Assembly (NCBI GenBank): GCA_030247885.1 | Contig: JAPDRO010000029.1 | Coordinates: 124,001 to 188,000, forward strand | Length of the DNA stretch: 64,000 nucleotides | Source: Taxawa tesnikishii (nom. ined.) | Lineage: Eukaryota; Ascomycota; Dothideomycetes; Dothideales | Direction: 5' to 3' | Position numbers and translations under genes: made by a program | Notes under the pieces: generated by a model | What the model saw: only the letters and a program-made list of their open reading frames with translations | What the model was told of the DNA's origin: nothing | Databases searched by the model: none | In this document: positions 49,766-61,140 of the stretch, one piece after another | Layout of the letters: each line of letters begins with the position of its first letter | Position numbering within the stretch: the first letter of the stretch is position 1

Positions 49766-51351
49766 CTTGCTTCCATCATCGACCGATTGTGGATTGGATG
49801 TCTCTCTGGCTCCTTTCTCCTTGCCACGATTGCTAGAAACACTGACGAAGCGGTCTGAGTAGCCCGGACAAATCCGGCCAGCCTTGATACAGCCAGTACA
49901 TGCTGACTCAGCAAGGTCGCATTTGACCTTGCGCTCCCAGCAGGTGGCTCGTGTGGAAGGATACGTTGAGGCGTGCGAAAGACGTTCACTTGCAGTGGGT
50001 GCGCTCGAGGTGCCGATGGCGATTGAATATATGCCGCTTCGATGGTTTCGAACTACATCACGGCAGCGTGGAGCTGGGTTTTGCGAACGTCTTCGAGACG
50101 AGGATTGCAGACGAGTGGAAGTGCAGCGGAGTAGTGGAATTGGTCGTTCCTCAAGGCCGGATAGGTGAGTGCCTGTTGTTGCGAGAGGGCAACTTTGGTT
50201 TTATTGGGAAAGGAAATCTAGCCATTAGGCCGGAAGTGATTCTCTAAGCATGTTGAGCAAGATTCTCAACTTCAAAGCGCGCAGGGCTGCAGGGCGGCAG
50301 GCTGGCATCTGGGAGCGAACAAGTGGGAAAGAGATGCCGAGACCGGCATGTATCATATGTGGGGCGTCTCCAGCTTCGGAGGCTCCGGATCTGGGACCGG
50401 CCGGCTAGCGAGCGAGGCTTGGCGATGCCATGTCTCACTTGGCAGGGTCCGGCGGGGTAGATGGCGAGCTGCAACAAAAATCGGCTCACATGTCCGAATG
50501 GCGATCAAAAAATGATTCGTGCATGTTGATTAGTCGATGGAGGCGTGCGTCAGTCCGGTACTCGCCTTAGCAGCCGGCCTGCATGTTTGCATCTGTGGTG
50601 ACCAGCCACAGCACATGCAATATTCCTTGACTGAGTGGTGGGTCTGACAACACGCAGCAACCACCGTTCGTGAGCCAGCAGTCCGCAGTCGGGCAGCAAC
50701 AAGCCCCCATCCTACGGCCTTCCTGTTGTACTCTAATCATCACGGCCACTGCCACGCCAGCAGGCTCAGACGAAAGCACTACGGCTACGTCCCGACAACC
50801 CCGGTACGGGAAGCGAAATACTTTCCAAACGACGAACAAAGGTAGCATACATCATCGCCCTCCTAGGACCAAATGCAATGACATCTCTTAAGCTTCACGC
50901 CCCGGAAGGAGAGATCCAGTTCGATTCCTTCCACGCTCTTAAGCAGCTCATGGACAAGCTCTGGGAAAACACCTTCAACCTAACCCTGGACGCGCGCTTA
51001 ACGTGAGCAACGTCTTCCGCTACCTCCGACGCCTCGGGAAAAGCAAAGCAGCCTCATACCCGATGATCGAGCCCCTTGAGGAATGGTATCGGGGCATGTT
51101 AGAGCAAGATACGGAGCGCCTTGTTGTCCCTTTACTCCTGCGTATATAACTCTTTACCGGTAAGTTTTTGTCTCGCCGTTCGTTTGCTCATGCACTGGTC
51201 ATTAGCCTATGTCAGAGCTGCTCAAGCTGACTGACGCATCGCCACTCGAGTCCGACAGCCTTCACCTGATAACGCTCCGTAGTTCACACACTCAGAGTTC
51301 GGCGTTGCCTCTGAGAAGGTGCATCACCCGACTTAAGCATCCAAAAGCACT
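49766..51351. other. No recognisable gene
   Basis: Contains two overlapping plus-strand frames (49884-50168 and 49951-50247) that I cannot assign, and open reading at 50900-51150 with ELKEQ/EEWYRGMLEQ-like codons interrupted by stops. Confidence 0.4.
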
Positions 51352-52555
51352 ATGCTCACGCGCACAGGAACTCGCGCAAGCCGATCAAAAGCTAGAAGCA
51401 GCGGCGATATAGCGCAGGAGTGGGCAGAGATGCGAGGACCCAAAGTCCATCCGGGAGTCTTTGGCTCTAGTGTTCCTGCTGTAAGTGTTGCCTCCCTTTC
51501 ATATCACAGTCGGATCTTCTCTCTCACCCACGCACAATATCTTCGAGACGAAGGGCTATTCGCTCCCACCGCGACTAGCAGCGCACCGGCACACTCAACA
51601 TCAGGAAGCGAGCTGTCTACTGTTAGCACTCCAGGTACTGATCTCAACGCAGGCAGTGAGGCCGCCGGAACCAGACGCCACAGCATAGTAGCCGCGTGTT
51701 TCTCTGCAGCAAAGTGCCGCGCTAGAGCGCTCCGACGCCATCCGTCGCAGGAAGTCCTTGCTGTTACCTATCAAGAGGGAGGGAACCGCAGACTGCAGGC
51801 GGTCAACGACAGTCATTACACCGAACTTGACCGGCAGGAGACTGTTGATGAGCTCCGCGCGAAGAATCAAGACTGGAGACGGGCTTACGCCTGTCTCTCA
51901 CTATTCGCCATGTTGTTCTCCATCCTGTTTCTGCTGTGTCTAAACACATGGTTCGGCTACCTTCGGACCTTCCTTTGCGACCAGATGAGCTCTCTGCTCT
52001 ACCGCGCAATGCCACGAATTCTACGCCAACATTGGCACATAGGCTGTGCTGGACTGATAAGGAACGGGCGGCGATTGACAAGGAAGCACCTCACAGCGCA
52101 CCCATTGTGCTCCGCAAACCCGAGCAATACGTCACCCATGCCGCTGTTGTAATCTTTTGGTACCATTATATACCCCTTCTTCGGTAAGCTTCCTATCTTG
52201 CTGTTCATGTGCTTGCGCGTTAACTATGGGCCAAGCAACAGGGCCCGCCGACCCGATTTACCGTTGACGTGCCAACAAGCCCCGTGGCAGATCGCGGCCC
52301 TCGAATCTCCAAGCTAGCATAAACACCCAACTCTTACGATCCAGCAACTTTTCAGGCGTTAGAGCCGGATGAGGATCTGGTGCGCAATCTGATGGCTTTC
52401 TGACTTTGTGTCTATGTCATCGTTCGTCACAGCATTGTCCTTAGCCAAGCTTAGCGAGCGATGGAAACCAAATGCCACAGCTCTTTTCTCCGCGTATATA
52501 CCACTTCTTCAGTGAGTCCTCTATGTTGACGGCTGTATGCTTCTGCGCTAGTTGT
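51139..52555 (+). repeat. Three imperfect copies of a TATATA…CTTCTTCRGTRAG segment
   Basis: Related stretches at about 51139-51205, 52164-52232 and 52492-52556 share TATATA, then CTTC/CTTT, then a donor-like GGTAAG or AGTGAG, then a CTGTTC-TGCTT-TGCGC-like tail. Each looks like an exon end followed by a short intron. Confidence 0.4.
51352..52152 (+). CDS. Hypothetical protein with one membrane segment
   Basis: An open frame of 266 codons beginning MLTRTGTRASRSKARSS. Residues 1-130 are rich in Ser, Ala and Thr. A hydrophobic stretch near residues 181-202 (CLSLFAMLFSILFLLCLNTW) is preceded by a charged helix (TVDELRAKNQDWRRAYA), the shape of a single-pass membrane protein. The last 50 residues are basic. 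I recognise no family. A donor-like GTAAGT at 51481 and a TATATA/GTAAG segment after the stop suggest the true exon structure may differ. Confidence 0.3.
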   Translation: MLTRTGTRASRSKARSSGDIAQEWAEMRGPKVHPGVFGSSVPAVSVASLSYHSRIFSLTHAQYLRDEGLFAPTATSSAPAHSTSGSELSTVSTPGTDLNAGSEAAGTRRHSIVAACFSAAKCRARALRRHPSQEVLAVTYQEGGNRRLQAVNDSHYTELDRQETVDELRAKNQDWRRAYACLSLFAMLFSILFLLCLNTWFGYLRTFLCDQMSSLLYRAMPRILRQHWHIGCAGLIRNGRRLTRKHLTAHPLCSANPSNTSPMPLL

Positions 52556-52931
52556 GAGCCTAGACCCAGTCGGCCTTTGGAACGGAATAGATCCATCACG
52601 CGGATCGACAAGGCTTCGCCGGCTAAGGATGATCTTGGAGTAGATGTTTACGCCCGGGACTTTACATGTGGATTGGACCGGCACGTTGCCGGAACCACTT
52701 TCCAGATCAGAGCATGGCACTGTACATTATCGTACAGAAAGGCCCCGCAGCGCCAAACGATGCGTACGCTGTGCCAACTTTCAAGATCAGTATGTCCAAG
52801 CACACTGCAGACAATTACCACGGTACAACACCTCCGAATCTATGTCGCCTACACCCAGATCGACTGGGACAAGTGGCTCCGCTCAGTAGGATTCGCGGCT
52901 AATAACGCCGACACGACCAGCCTTAGTAATA

Positions 52932-52973
52932 ACGTAGTCCGCGGGGATGTGGGTCACGCGGGGTAGTGGGTCA
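52932..52973 (+). repeat. Left terminal inverted repeat of element F
   Basis: 42 bp, perfect reverse complement of 54738-54779, directly after the TA target site. Unmutated although the interior is RIP-saturated. Confidence 0.93.
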
Positions 52974-54737
52974 CTACAACGCGAACCTCCAATCTTCTAC
53001 CGTTACTACCAACCACCATGAGTACTTCTATACCTAGTAAACAGGCTTATACGGAAGAGGATATCTAGAAGGCCATTTCTACTATTAAAAACAACGAATA
53101 CCCATTAGTTCGTAAGGCTATCCTCGTATTTAAGGTCCCGAACATAACGCTATAGTATCGTATATTTAGACGAACTTTACGCGCTATAACGTACTAAGAT
53201 AAGTAGCTCCTTTCTATACCGAAAGAAAAGACATTAGTACGATAGATTATACGTCTTACGCGTACCGGATTCCCTACTTCGCTTACGTTAACTTTATAAA
53301 TAGTTAAGGAAATATAACGTAAACGCGTTTAGCTTTCTAAGACTTTTACTTTAACTCTTCGACTAATTAGTAAGTATTAGCTTAATTACTTTAAGGCTCG
53401 TTATCCTAAGATCGTAAGTATCTAGACGCGTTAGATTAATAGCGTATAGTTTAAAGTAATAAGTTATAAGAACGTAAAGAAGTAATTTAACGTAGTAACG
53501 GAAATATAAATATAAAACTAATATACGCTAGAGTACGTTTATAATATAGACGAGTTCGACTTCGTAGTTAAAGTAAGTTAATTATTAAGAGTATTAGTTA
53601 ATATCTATAAAAATAATAGTTAAAAGTAAATTATTAGTAAGTAAGAATAAATAACTATAATTAAGTACGTAAGCGCTACTAGCTTAACTATTTTACCCTT
53701 ATTAATCTATAAGGCGAAATATATAAATACTATATAGATACTTATATATACGCCTTTAAACTAAAAGTTCTCGACTAGTAATAATAACTAGATATCTAAT
53801 AACTATAGTTACGAGTAGCTAACTACTATATTCGAGCCTTTAATATAGCTAAAAGACTCTATAACTCGGAAATTACTAATTATAAATAGCTATAATAGTT
53901 ATATTACTAGTAAGGTAATTACCTTTTATATATAAAATAAGATTAACTTAATAATACTACTACCTTATTATTCGTATATTTTTTAACTACTTAACGTTAG
54001 CATATTTACGCTACTTAAGCGTACGCTAGCTTTAGAAACTAACGCTACTTTGCGAGTCGATTTTAATTATATATTACGCGTAGAATAAACTAAGATATAT
54101 ATCTACGTAAGAAATAAAGTACTTACTACTTATAATATTCTCGCTAAATAGCGCGGTACTAGTTTAGTACTACTAAGCCTAATATTTATACTTAAAAAGC
54201 TACCTTTTAAAACGACTCTAGCTACTTTACTACTATATATATTACCCTAGTAACTCGATTTAAACTTATTACTACTTTATAGCTTACTATTAGATAATAC
54301 TAAACTACGTAAAGTAAACGCGCTACTTAATTTTATAATAAAGGCTATTTAGGACATTTTATCTCTAGTAAAGTAGTATATAAAGTAAATAACTCGCGCT
54401 TTTAAATCGACGTATAGTAAGCTTATTACTTTACGTAAGTAAGTAGAAAAATAAGAAAGACTTCTTAATACTCGAAAGGCCCGAATAAAGGGTAAGCGAG
54501 TTATATTAAAAGGAAGTTTATATTTAGTACGTAAGAAGTACTTAAGATAGCGAAGGTAATAGAAGCGGAGATAGTAAAGAAAAAGACTTATAGATAGCTA
54601 CGTAAGCGTAAGGCGAAAGAAATAACTAAAGAGGAGGAAGACGAGCTATTTGAGGACCTACCTAGCGACTCTGATTCTGATTATATTATGGTTGCAATGC
54701 GCAGATAATTAATGGAGTTAAAAGGGTAGAGATTCGT

Positions 54738-54779
54738 TGACCCACTACCCCGCGTGACCCACATCCCCGCGGACTACGT
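54738..54779 (-). repeat. Right terminal inverted repeat of element F
   Basis: 42 bp, perfect partner of 52932-52973, followed by the second TA. Confidence 0.93.
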
Positions 54780-54781
54780 TA

Positions 54782-56318
54782 CCTGCAACCCTTGCACTAC
54801 CCCACAATCATTTAGACTCACCACGGTACGCCTTCTAAGCAGAGTACCATCACTCGGATTACCCATAGTCAGATGAGCCTTGGATATTACCGAGAGTCCA
54901 TGTCGTTTATATCGGCCCAGTTGGGGAGTCATAACGTCACCCTGGGAGAAGACCTTGAGCACGTCTCTTAGGAATACCTGACCCTTCAAACCCAGTTCCT
55001 GAACTCCAGTCTCTGACCTTCTGATCTGCTATCTGATTGCTGACCTAAATCACTCAGTCATCACCTGATCGGTTCGTTACTCATTACTGAATTCCCGTAT
55101 TCAGTCCCTGGCACTTCAGGTGCAGTACTCTACCTATCGTTTCCACTTTACAGATTCCTAATGAAAAGCTGCCTACTCTTCAAAAAGGCAATGTTGCATG
55201 CGGAGGATCGCAATACGACTCTCAGAAACGAGGATGATCCCAACACCGTCGTCCGGATGGATCTCGAGACGAGCAAGGTTGTAGACAAGTGGAAGGTTCA
55301 CAACGACATCCATAAGGACAAGGATGACATCTCCGTATAGTGTTGTCGCTGCCTCGTTAGGCGTGCGGTCCTTACCGGTATTCTCCATGGGTCTGTCCAT
55401 ATTATTGGTTTCTCCCCTTTGTGATGAGACCTGGATTTCAACTGGGCTCAGCCGTATCAGCTTCTCACCCGGGTGTTCATCCTCTGCTATTCCCTTGCGT
55501 TTTCCACTCGTTTACTCTACGTCTTTTACGGGAAACCAAGCAGCTGTCTTGCTGGAAAAGATATCAGGATGCGGCATGGTTTCTGTCTGTGACTCCTAAG
55601 CAAACCTCTCCTTCGGCTGCCACTTCCTTCTATCTACCCTAAAGACCGTAATTTCCGATACTATACTAGCATCACATCCACTGATACCAACTCCGTCGAC
55701 CTTTTCTCTGTCCTCACCCTCCTAAGCCCCTACCTTCCTAGCCTCTAGGGTCCAGTTTGCCGCTAAATCACATGTAGAAAGTCCGAGCTGTGAGCCTAGC
55801 AATCGCAACCGCACAAGTGCAGTGGCACGTCGCGCAGGTTGGGATAACCGCGCCAACGGCGCAGGAGTCGCGAGCCAGAGATTACAGACGGGGCGCAAGT
55901 CCTCTCCCGGACTTTTCGCAAACGTCGATAGGTTTTGGTGGTTTCCGGTACAGACACTTCGTATCGTAATCATGGCGGGTGACGACCCATATCTTAACCG
56001 GCCTTGCCTCACAACGACGCTAGCCAATAAGCGTACCGTTTGACCAGCTTTACCCCGCACGAAGCCGAAGCTATAGCTCTCACTTAAAACCCACGAAAGG
56101 TAGACTTATTCCCGTTCCGTAAACTTCTTAATTCTATACAATAGTCGTTGTCCTCGACTAACTCTCCTCTAGTCGTATCAATTATAAGGAGAGCGAAATC
56201 ATGGCTTCGAAGAGATCTATGCAGAGGTTGCAGTCCGTCTTCAAAGTTCAAATCGCCGCAAAACAACCACTAGAGGGAACCCCAAGCCGTGGCTGGCTAG
56301 GAAATCTCATAAAAGTCC
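54782..56318. other. No recognisable gene; upstream region of the Zn2Cys6 gene
   Basis: Short frames (55173-55400 minus, 55722-56060 minus) without domains. The last 100-150 bp probably hold the 5' coding end of the Zn2Cys6 regulator: one frame reads RGNPKPWLARKSHK just before the zinc cluster, but I cannot place its start codon. Confidence 0.45.
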
Positions 56319-57604
56319 CGTAATGGATGTCGCCAGTGCAAGCAGCGTCGGATCAAAGTATGTCCGATTTCCAGAAGCGAGCGGACATGCCACAAGACGC
56401 GACGTTAGCTGAGCAGCGACAGTGTGGTGAGGAGCAACCATCCTGCGAGAGATGCACACGAGCAGGGGCGACGTGCGAATACGGGACGCCAGCTTCGCAC
56501 AATCCGAAGCGTCAGGAACTCGACAACCTGACCAGTAATTCCCTTGGTGCCATCACGCCAACGATGTACAGTATGTCTGTGGATCTTCTAGCCTCAGATT
56601 TGACTACCTTGTGTGGCGCGTCAGTTCTGACCTCGGGACTAAACGCCACTGCCGGAGACGTGCGTATCCTACAACACTTCCAGACTGTCACCTCCCTCAC
56701 TATGGGTGGCTCACTCCTACGCAACGTCATGCACTCTGCAGTTGCAAAGACCGCTTGGGATCGTCCATATCTAATGCACATGGTCCTTGCAGTCTCTGCG
56801 GCTCACATGAAATGGCTCACGCCCGCCTCTACACAGGCCAAGCAGCACCAAGAATTCGCTGTGAGCGAGGCGATGCACTGGCAGATCGGACTGGAACTCT
56901 ACCAAGCCGAGCTTGCCCGGAAACGCCCGCCACCGCCGAACACTATATGTACGGACTTTGATCCCTTAGTTTCTGCGGCATTCTTGGCCGTTATAATCAC
57001 CTTCGCCCTTGACAAATCAATTCCCATCGATGCTCTCTCCTCCGAAGAGAGCGGATCTGCGCTGCAAGTGCTCAGTCCTATGGCGGCTGCAGGCGGCTTT
57101 TCGGCCTTGAGATGCATTTTAGGAGAGTTTGATGGCACCTCGGACTGGGCCGCAGTACTTATGGATTCTGATGACCGATCTGGCACTTTTACGAACACGT
57201 TGCCCGGGATCGATGGACTTCCCGCAGCCTTCGTGAGTCTTTGCGACCTGAACAGTGAGTCGACATGCGAGAACAGTCCATACCACAGCATTTTGCGACG
57301 ATTAGCCCCTCTACTCCGCCTTGTGCCGGATACAGAGAACTTCGGAAAGCTGATCGCCTTCATCGGTCGCACATGGCTCGACTTCCGGCCCTTGATCTTG
57401 CGCAAAGATCCTAGAGCCCTCCTGCTACTGGCCTGGTGGCTTACCTTGCTTGGACAAGTCGATCAATGGTGGATCTCTGAAAGGGCACGAAGCGAATGCG
57501 CTGCCATCGTACATTTCTTGTCTACATTGCGAAACCCTAGGATACAGGCGCTGCTACCGTTTCCCGCTCCATTCGGCGAGACCAATCCCTCGTATATCTA
57601 TTGA
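56319..57604 (+). pseudogene. Zn2Cys6 transcription factor (UPC2-like C-terminus), 5' end disrupted
   Basis: From 56319 the reading RNGCRQCKQRRIK is joined by a 65-bp phase-0 intron (56358-56422, GTATGT…GACAG) to CGEEQPSCERCTRAGATC. Together they give C-x2-C-x6-C-x6-C-x2-C-x6-C, a perfect fungal zinc cluster. Upstream RKSHK is in another frame, and one added base in the A run at 56311-56314 would connect it. The rest (to 57604) is open, with a helical middle (LLRNVMHSAVAKTAWDRPYL, HMVLAVSAAHMKWL) and a C-terminus QWWISERARSECAAIVHFL then DPRI/PRIQALLPFPAPF-like, as in UPC2-type regulators, about 390 residues after the cluster. It ends 28 bp from the stop of the RTA1-like gene, in tail-to-tail arrangement. 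It could be functional if the single frameshift is a consensus error. Confidence 0.75.
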
Positions 57605-57632
57605 AAACTACATCTGTCCAAAGCCCAGTGTT

Positions 57633-58611
57633 TCATTGTCTCTCTGCACCCTCGATCGCGATTCTGCGTCTATCTTTCCCGGTTGGCGTCTTGTCAAGCC
57701 AGCGGCCAGGATGCCAGTACGTGAGGAGGTAGACCGCGACAACGATCGGCAGAAACTCGAGGCAGCCGAAGAAGACTTCGTGCGTCGAGAGATACGCCAT
57801 CAGACCCTCAGCTGTCTCTGCCAATCTGAAGCAGGTTCTTAGGTATACCATCACCGTCGCGACCACAAGCGCAACCAGAAATCCGCGGTTGATGGTTTCT
57901 CGGCTCTGCTTCGATTTCTGCAGCGTTGTGAAGAGAACGCATAAGAACACAGCAAATGAAAACACCTGAAATGCTAGACCGGCCAGCAGTATGTGGTTGT
58001 ATGTCTTTGGATCTCTCTGGTTGGAATAGGCGACGCCTACTAGCGCTGCACCAGCGACCTGGGTGATAGTCGCGACGATATCGCATACGATGAAAATCCA
58101 GAGGATGAACTTCGGTGGTAGGGGGAATATTGCTTGCCGTAGACGATCGCGAGGATTGAGGCGATCGAGTATATGGCGGCAGAGAAGAAGACCGGAGCTA
58201 CGACGATGAAGAAATACTGAGACGTGTCAATGTCTGTTGAAAGAGATTCCTGAGTTTTCCCGGAGCTGCTCACCTGGATGACAAACCAAGCCACTCTGTA
58301 CGGATCCTGCCTGCTCGAGAGGATTCGAAAGGTGTACCCAACGACCTCCATCATCGTCCCGATCGAGACCGTGCTGAAGTACCACGTGCGGTATCTCGAC
58401 AGCAAGTACAGATGTGTGATCAGGGCGACAAAAAGAGGACCACGCCTAGTATACCAACGGCAAGCGAAGGAGTGTAACTATTGTCTCTGAATAAGCAAGC
58501 TGGATGAGCACGAAAGGACGGACGGACAAACCCATATATGATGATACTTGCATCGCCTGATCCGTTCGGGTTGGGCCAATTCGGGTCAATGTAACCAGCT
58601 CGAGCTTCCAT
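57633..58611 (-). pseudogene. RTA1-like seven-helix membrane protein with two single-base frameshifts
   Basis: Exons on the minus strand: 58611-58532, 58486-58274 and 58216-57633, with introns of 45 and 57 bp whose phases fit. The protein starts MEARAGYIDPNWPNPNG. It reads SLAVGILGVVLF, then THLYLLSRYRTWYFSTVSIG with MEVVGYTFRILSS, YFFIVVAPVFFSAAIYS, FILWIFIVCDIVATITQVAG, and the signature end RTCFRLAETAEGLMAYLSTH / EVFFGCLEFLPIVVA with WHPGRW. That is the RTA1 family (fungal lipid-translocating exporter-like membrane proteins linked to sterol and toxicant responses). Two breaks need one added base each: the T run (58430-58434 on the plus strand as A) and the C run (58121-58125 as G). All other features look intact. 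Confidence 0.85.
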
Positions 58612-61140
58612 CTTCGATAGACAAGATGAAGTGAGCTTGTATTAGCGTTTAAGCAACGCAAAGATGTGCAAGAGAGACCAGCATATAGAGCAGACAGCAT
58701 GGCATATGAAGCTGCTGGACAGCAACCATGCCAAGCGCTAAGGCGATCTTCGAATACGACGGTTGCCTATTTCGGAATAGCGACCCGACGGCTCGCTTGA
58801 GCACGGAGTCCGTCTATCTGAGTCATCAGCGACTAGCACGAGGTAGAAACCAATTGTAACTTCTGTAGCTACAACCTCAGCGGCTTCCACAAAGTCGGCA
58901 TGGACGTCAACACTCATCCAGAAAGCGTCACGTAGCTGGTACAGGTAGCGAGATGCGCGGATAGTCCCTTGATATTCGCCAAGCGTACAACGCCGTACAT
59001 TAGCCGTACGTACGGTTTCCCTACTAGTGCCATCACGTCAAACTAACGTCATTGACTATAGCTTGGAATGCCTTAACGAAGCGGAACTGGAAACGCAAAG
59101 CACGCTCACAAATCCCCTGCCATTTGCGTTTGGGATCATGCTCATTCCCGGCGTCGGTAACTCATTAACAATCAACCTCCTTTAACTCTGTTCGTTATTG
59201 GATATTGATACTCTCCCACACGAACTCTTATCGTTGTCGAAGCAGCAACATTCGCAGCCGTAATCTTCCACGAAGTGCGTGAAGTTTTGGCTTGGCGGGG
59301 AGCGAACGTGTCTGGTTACACAAGGATATCAAAGCTTGAGCTCCTTGTACGAGGTTCTCCCGTGTGTCCAATCAATCGGAGATTGGCGCGGAAGGTTCGT
59401 CACTTTGACGGACGGTTGCTTGTATGCGTCCGGAACACTTTCATCATCAGGTTCGGATAGATGTTGCTGAGTACGCGAGAAGGACGCGGAAAGCATAGCT
59501 GTCAACGGTCAATGGAAGAGTCCACTGTTAGAGGTCAGAATGTCACCGCCAAAGAGAGGTCTGGAAAACCGTGGACTTCGGTCCGCAACTCGGAAACCAG
59601 AGGCTTGAGCGGCAGCAATATCGGAAGCGATGTCTCGGGTTTTGTGTAACTATGGTTCCCTACATGGGAAACGCATTTTCCATCTTACTCTTCTGTTTAG
59701 CTCTTCCTTCTTGTTTTTATATTCCTCTATCTTGTACTTTTGCTTTCTTCGTTATCTGCTAGGAAATACTTCGATCTATTTCTCCGAAAAGCTGGGTTTA
59801 AGGCAGTGTGAATATAGTGAAAGGGAATAGAGGTAGTTTCTGTGTTCCCTCCATCTGCATGGTGAAGGGGCTTTGCTACTCTCCTCCCTTACTTTGCTTC
59901 TTCTTTGGTGAGTAGAACGATACCGAACTCCAACCCCTACCAGTCCCTCCGATTGGCTCCCTTGTTGCAAAGATACGTGACTTGCCTATCATATCGGCTT
60001 AGTTTTGTGGAACATAGACTAATTCGTTTGCTAGCATTGATCAGAAAAATGTAGACGAGCAGCAATCACACATTTCTTAACGTAACTCGTGCGTCTGGAT
60101 AGTGGCGTCGCTTTGTCATGGCTGAAGCTTCGGATGCGTCTTCAATTGAGAACGCATTGCTGGACAAGCCTTTTCGCAGCCGCATAGCCGTCGCTTGCGC
60201 GCCTGTCTCGTGGTGAGAATGGCACTCGTCGGCGGCAGTGATGTTGATATGAGGAGGATGTGCAGACGCATGAGGACAGGCCGGTCACGCCGCCACGTTC
60301 GGGCTCAGCGCGAGACGAGCATGAAGACGTACAGCAAACGGCAAGGAAATCCAAACTCCCTCATTTCGTTCCACACCACAGATCGTGCTCAGCTGGTCTC
60401 CAGGTGCTTCCCTTGACAATTCATGTCTGTAAAATATCCTTAGCTATACGAATCGGTAGTGACAGTTAACCTTCAAGCAGTAAGAGTATATGCTTCCACG
60501 CACGAAATCGTCGCTCTATACGTTGAGAAGTCTCTTGCTTTAAGCGGGATCAACTATAGGAGGTACTCCATTGAGCACGCTGGAAGATTCACTTAGCCTG
60601 CGGTGTCTAGACTGCCAACTACGGTACTATGGGGTTAACCGCCATTGCGGCTCGCCTGGTAACCCCTACACGCCTGTAATTCAATCTTGACATGATCGAC
60701 ATATGTAAGTAGGATTTAACATTGCATTGACACACGCCCGCATATTCCTGTCATTACCTTGACATAGCACCTGATTTCATAGAATGCAATGTATTGACCG
60801 TCCTACTCAACCCCTCTGCCGCCGGTGCTCACGGTGTTGCACTACGCATTTGACAATAGTCGACCTCAATAGTAAAGAGAAGGCCTGGTAACGACGGTAT
60901 TCCGCGGGATAAATGCGCAATGACACTTCCGCACTTAGCAGCCAGCACGATTGTACCGCGATACTCTCCTTGCCTGCTGCTTAGCCGTTACTCAACACTT
61001 CAGTGCAGACGGGTAGGTATGACTCGAGCCGAAACAGGCAGGCTCCTGGGTCAAAGCAATGTAACCGTGAAATTGCAGTGATACACAGATATCCGCGTCG
61101 GGTTCCAGACTCCTTCCTTTGCACAACGGATACCGCACAA
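58612..61140. other. No recognisable gene
   Basis: Short frames only, including 59275-59460 and 60195-60416 on the plus strand, with no domain. The first part is the likely promoter of the RTA1-like gene. Confidence 0.5.

Larger units (their letters stand above)
52932..54779 (+). mobile_element. Fot1/pogo-like DNA transposon F (complete ends, RIP-mutated core)
   Basis: 1848 bp flanked by TA (52930-52931 and 54780-54781). The terminal inverted repeats match perfectly over 42 bp (52932-52973 and 54738-54779), starting ACGTAGTCCGCGGGGATG. The transposase starts at ATG 53018 (MSTSIPSKQAYTEEDI, then TAG where CAG is expected) and ends near 54709 with DSDSDYIMVAMRR and a stop, about 560 codons including many TAG/TAA. 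The first and last 90-140 bp are almost free of RIP changes while the core is saturated. It interrupts an open stretch that runs from 52472 to the insertion. Confidence 0.92.

Noticed and set aside
56319-58611. Zn2Cys6 regulator and RTA1-like transporter as the core of a biosynthetic cluster
   Set aside because: No synthase, oxidoreductase or other pathway enzyme is seen within 10 kb on either side.
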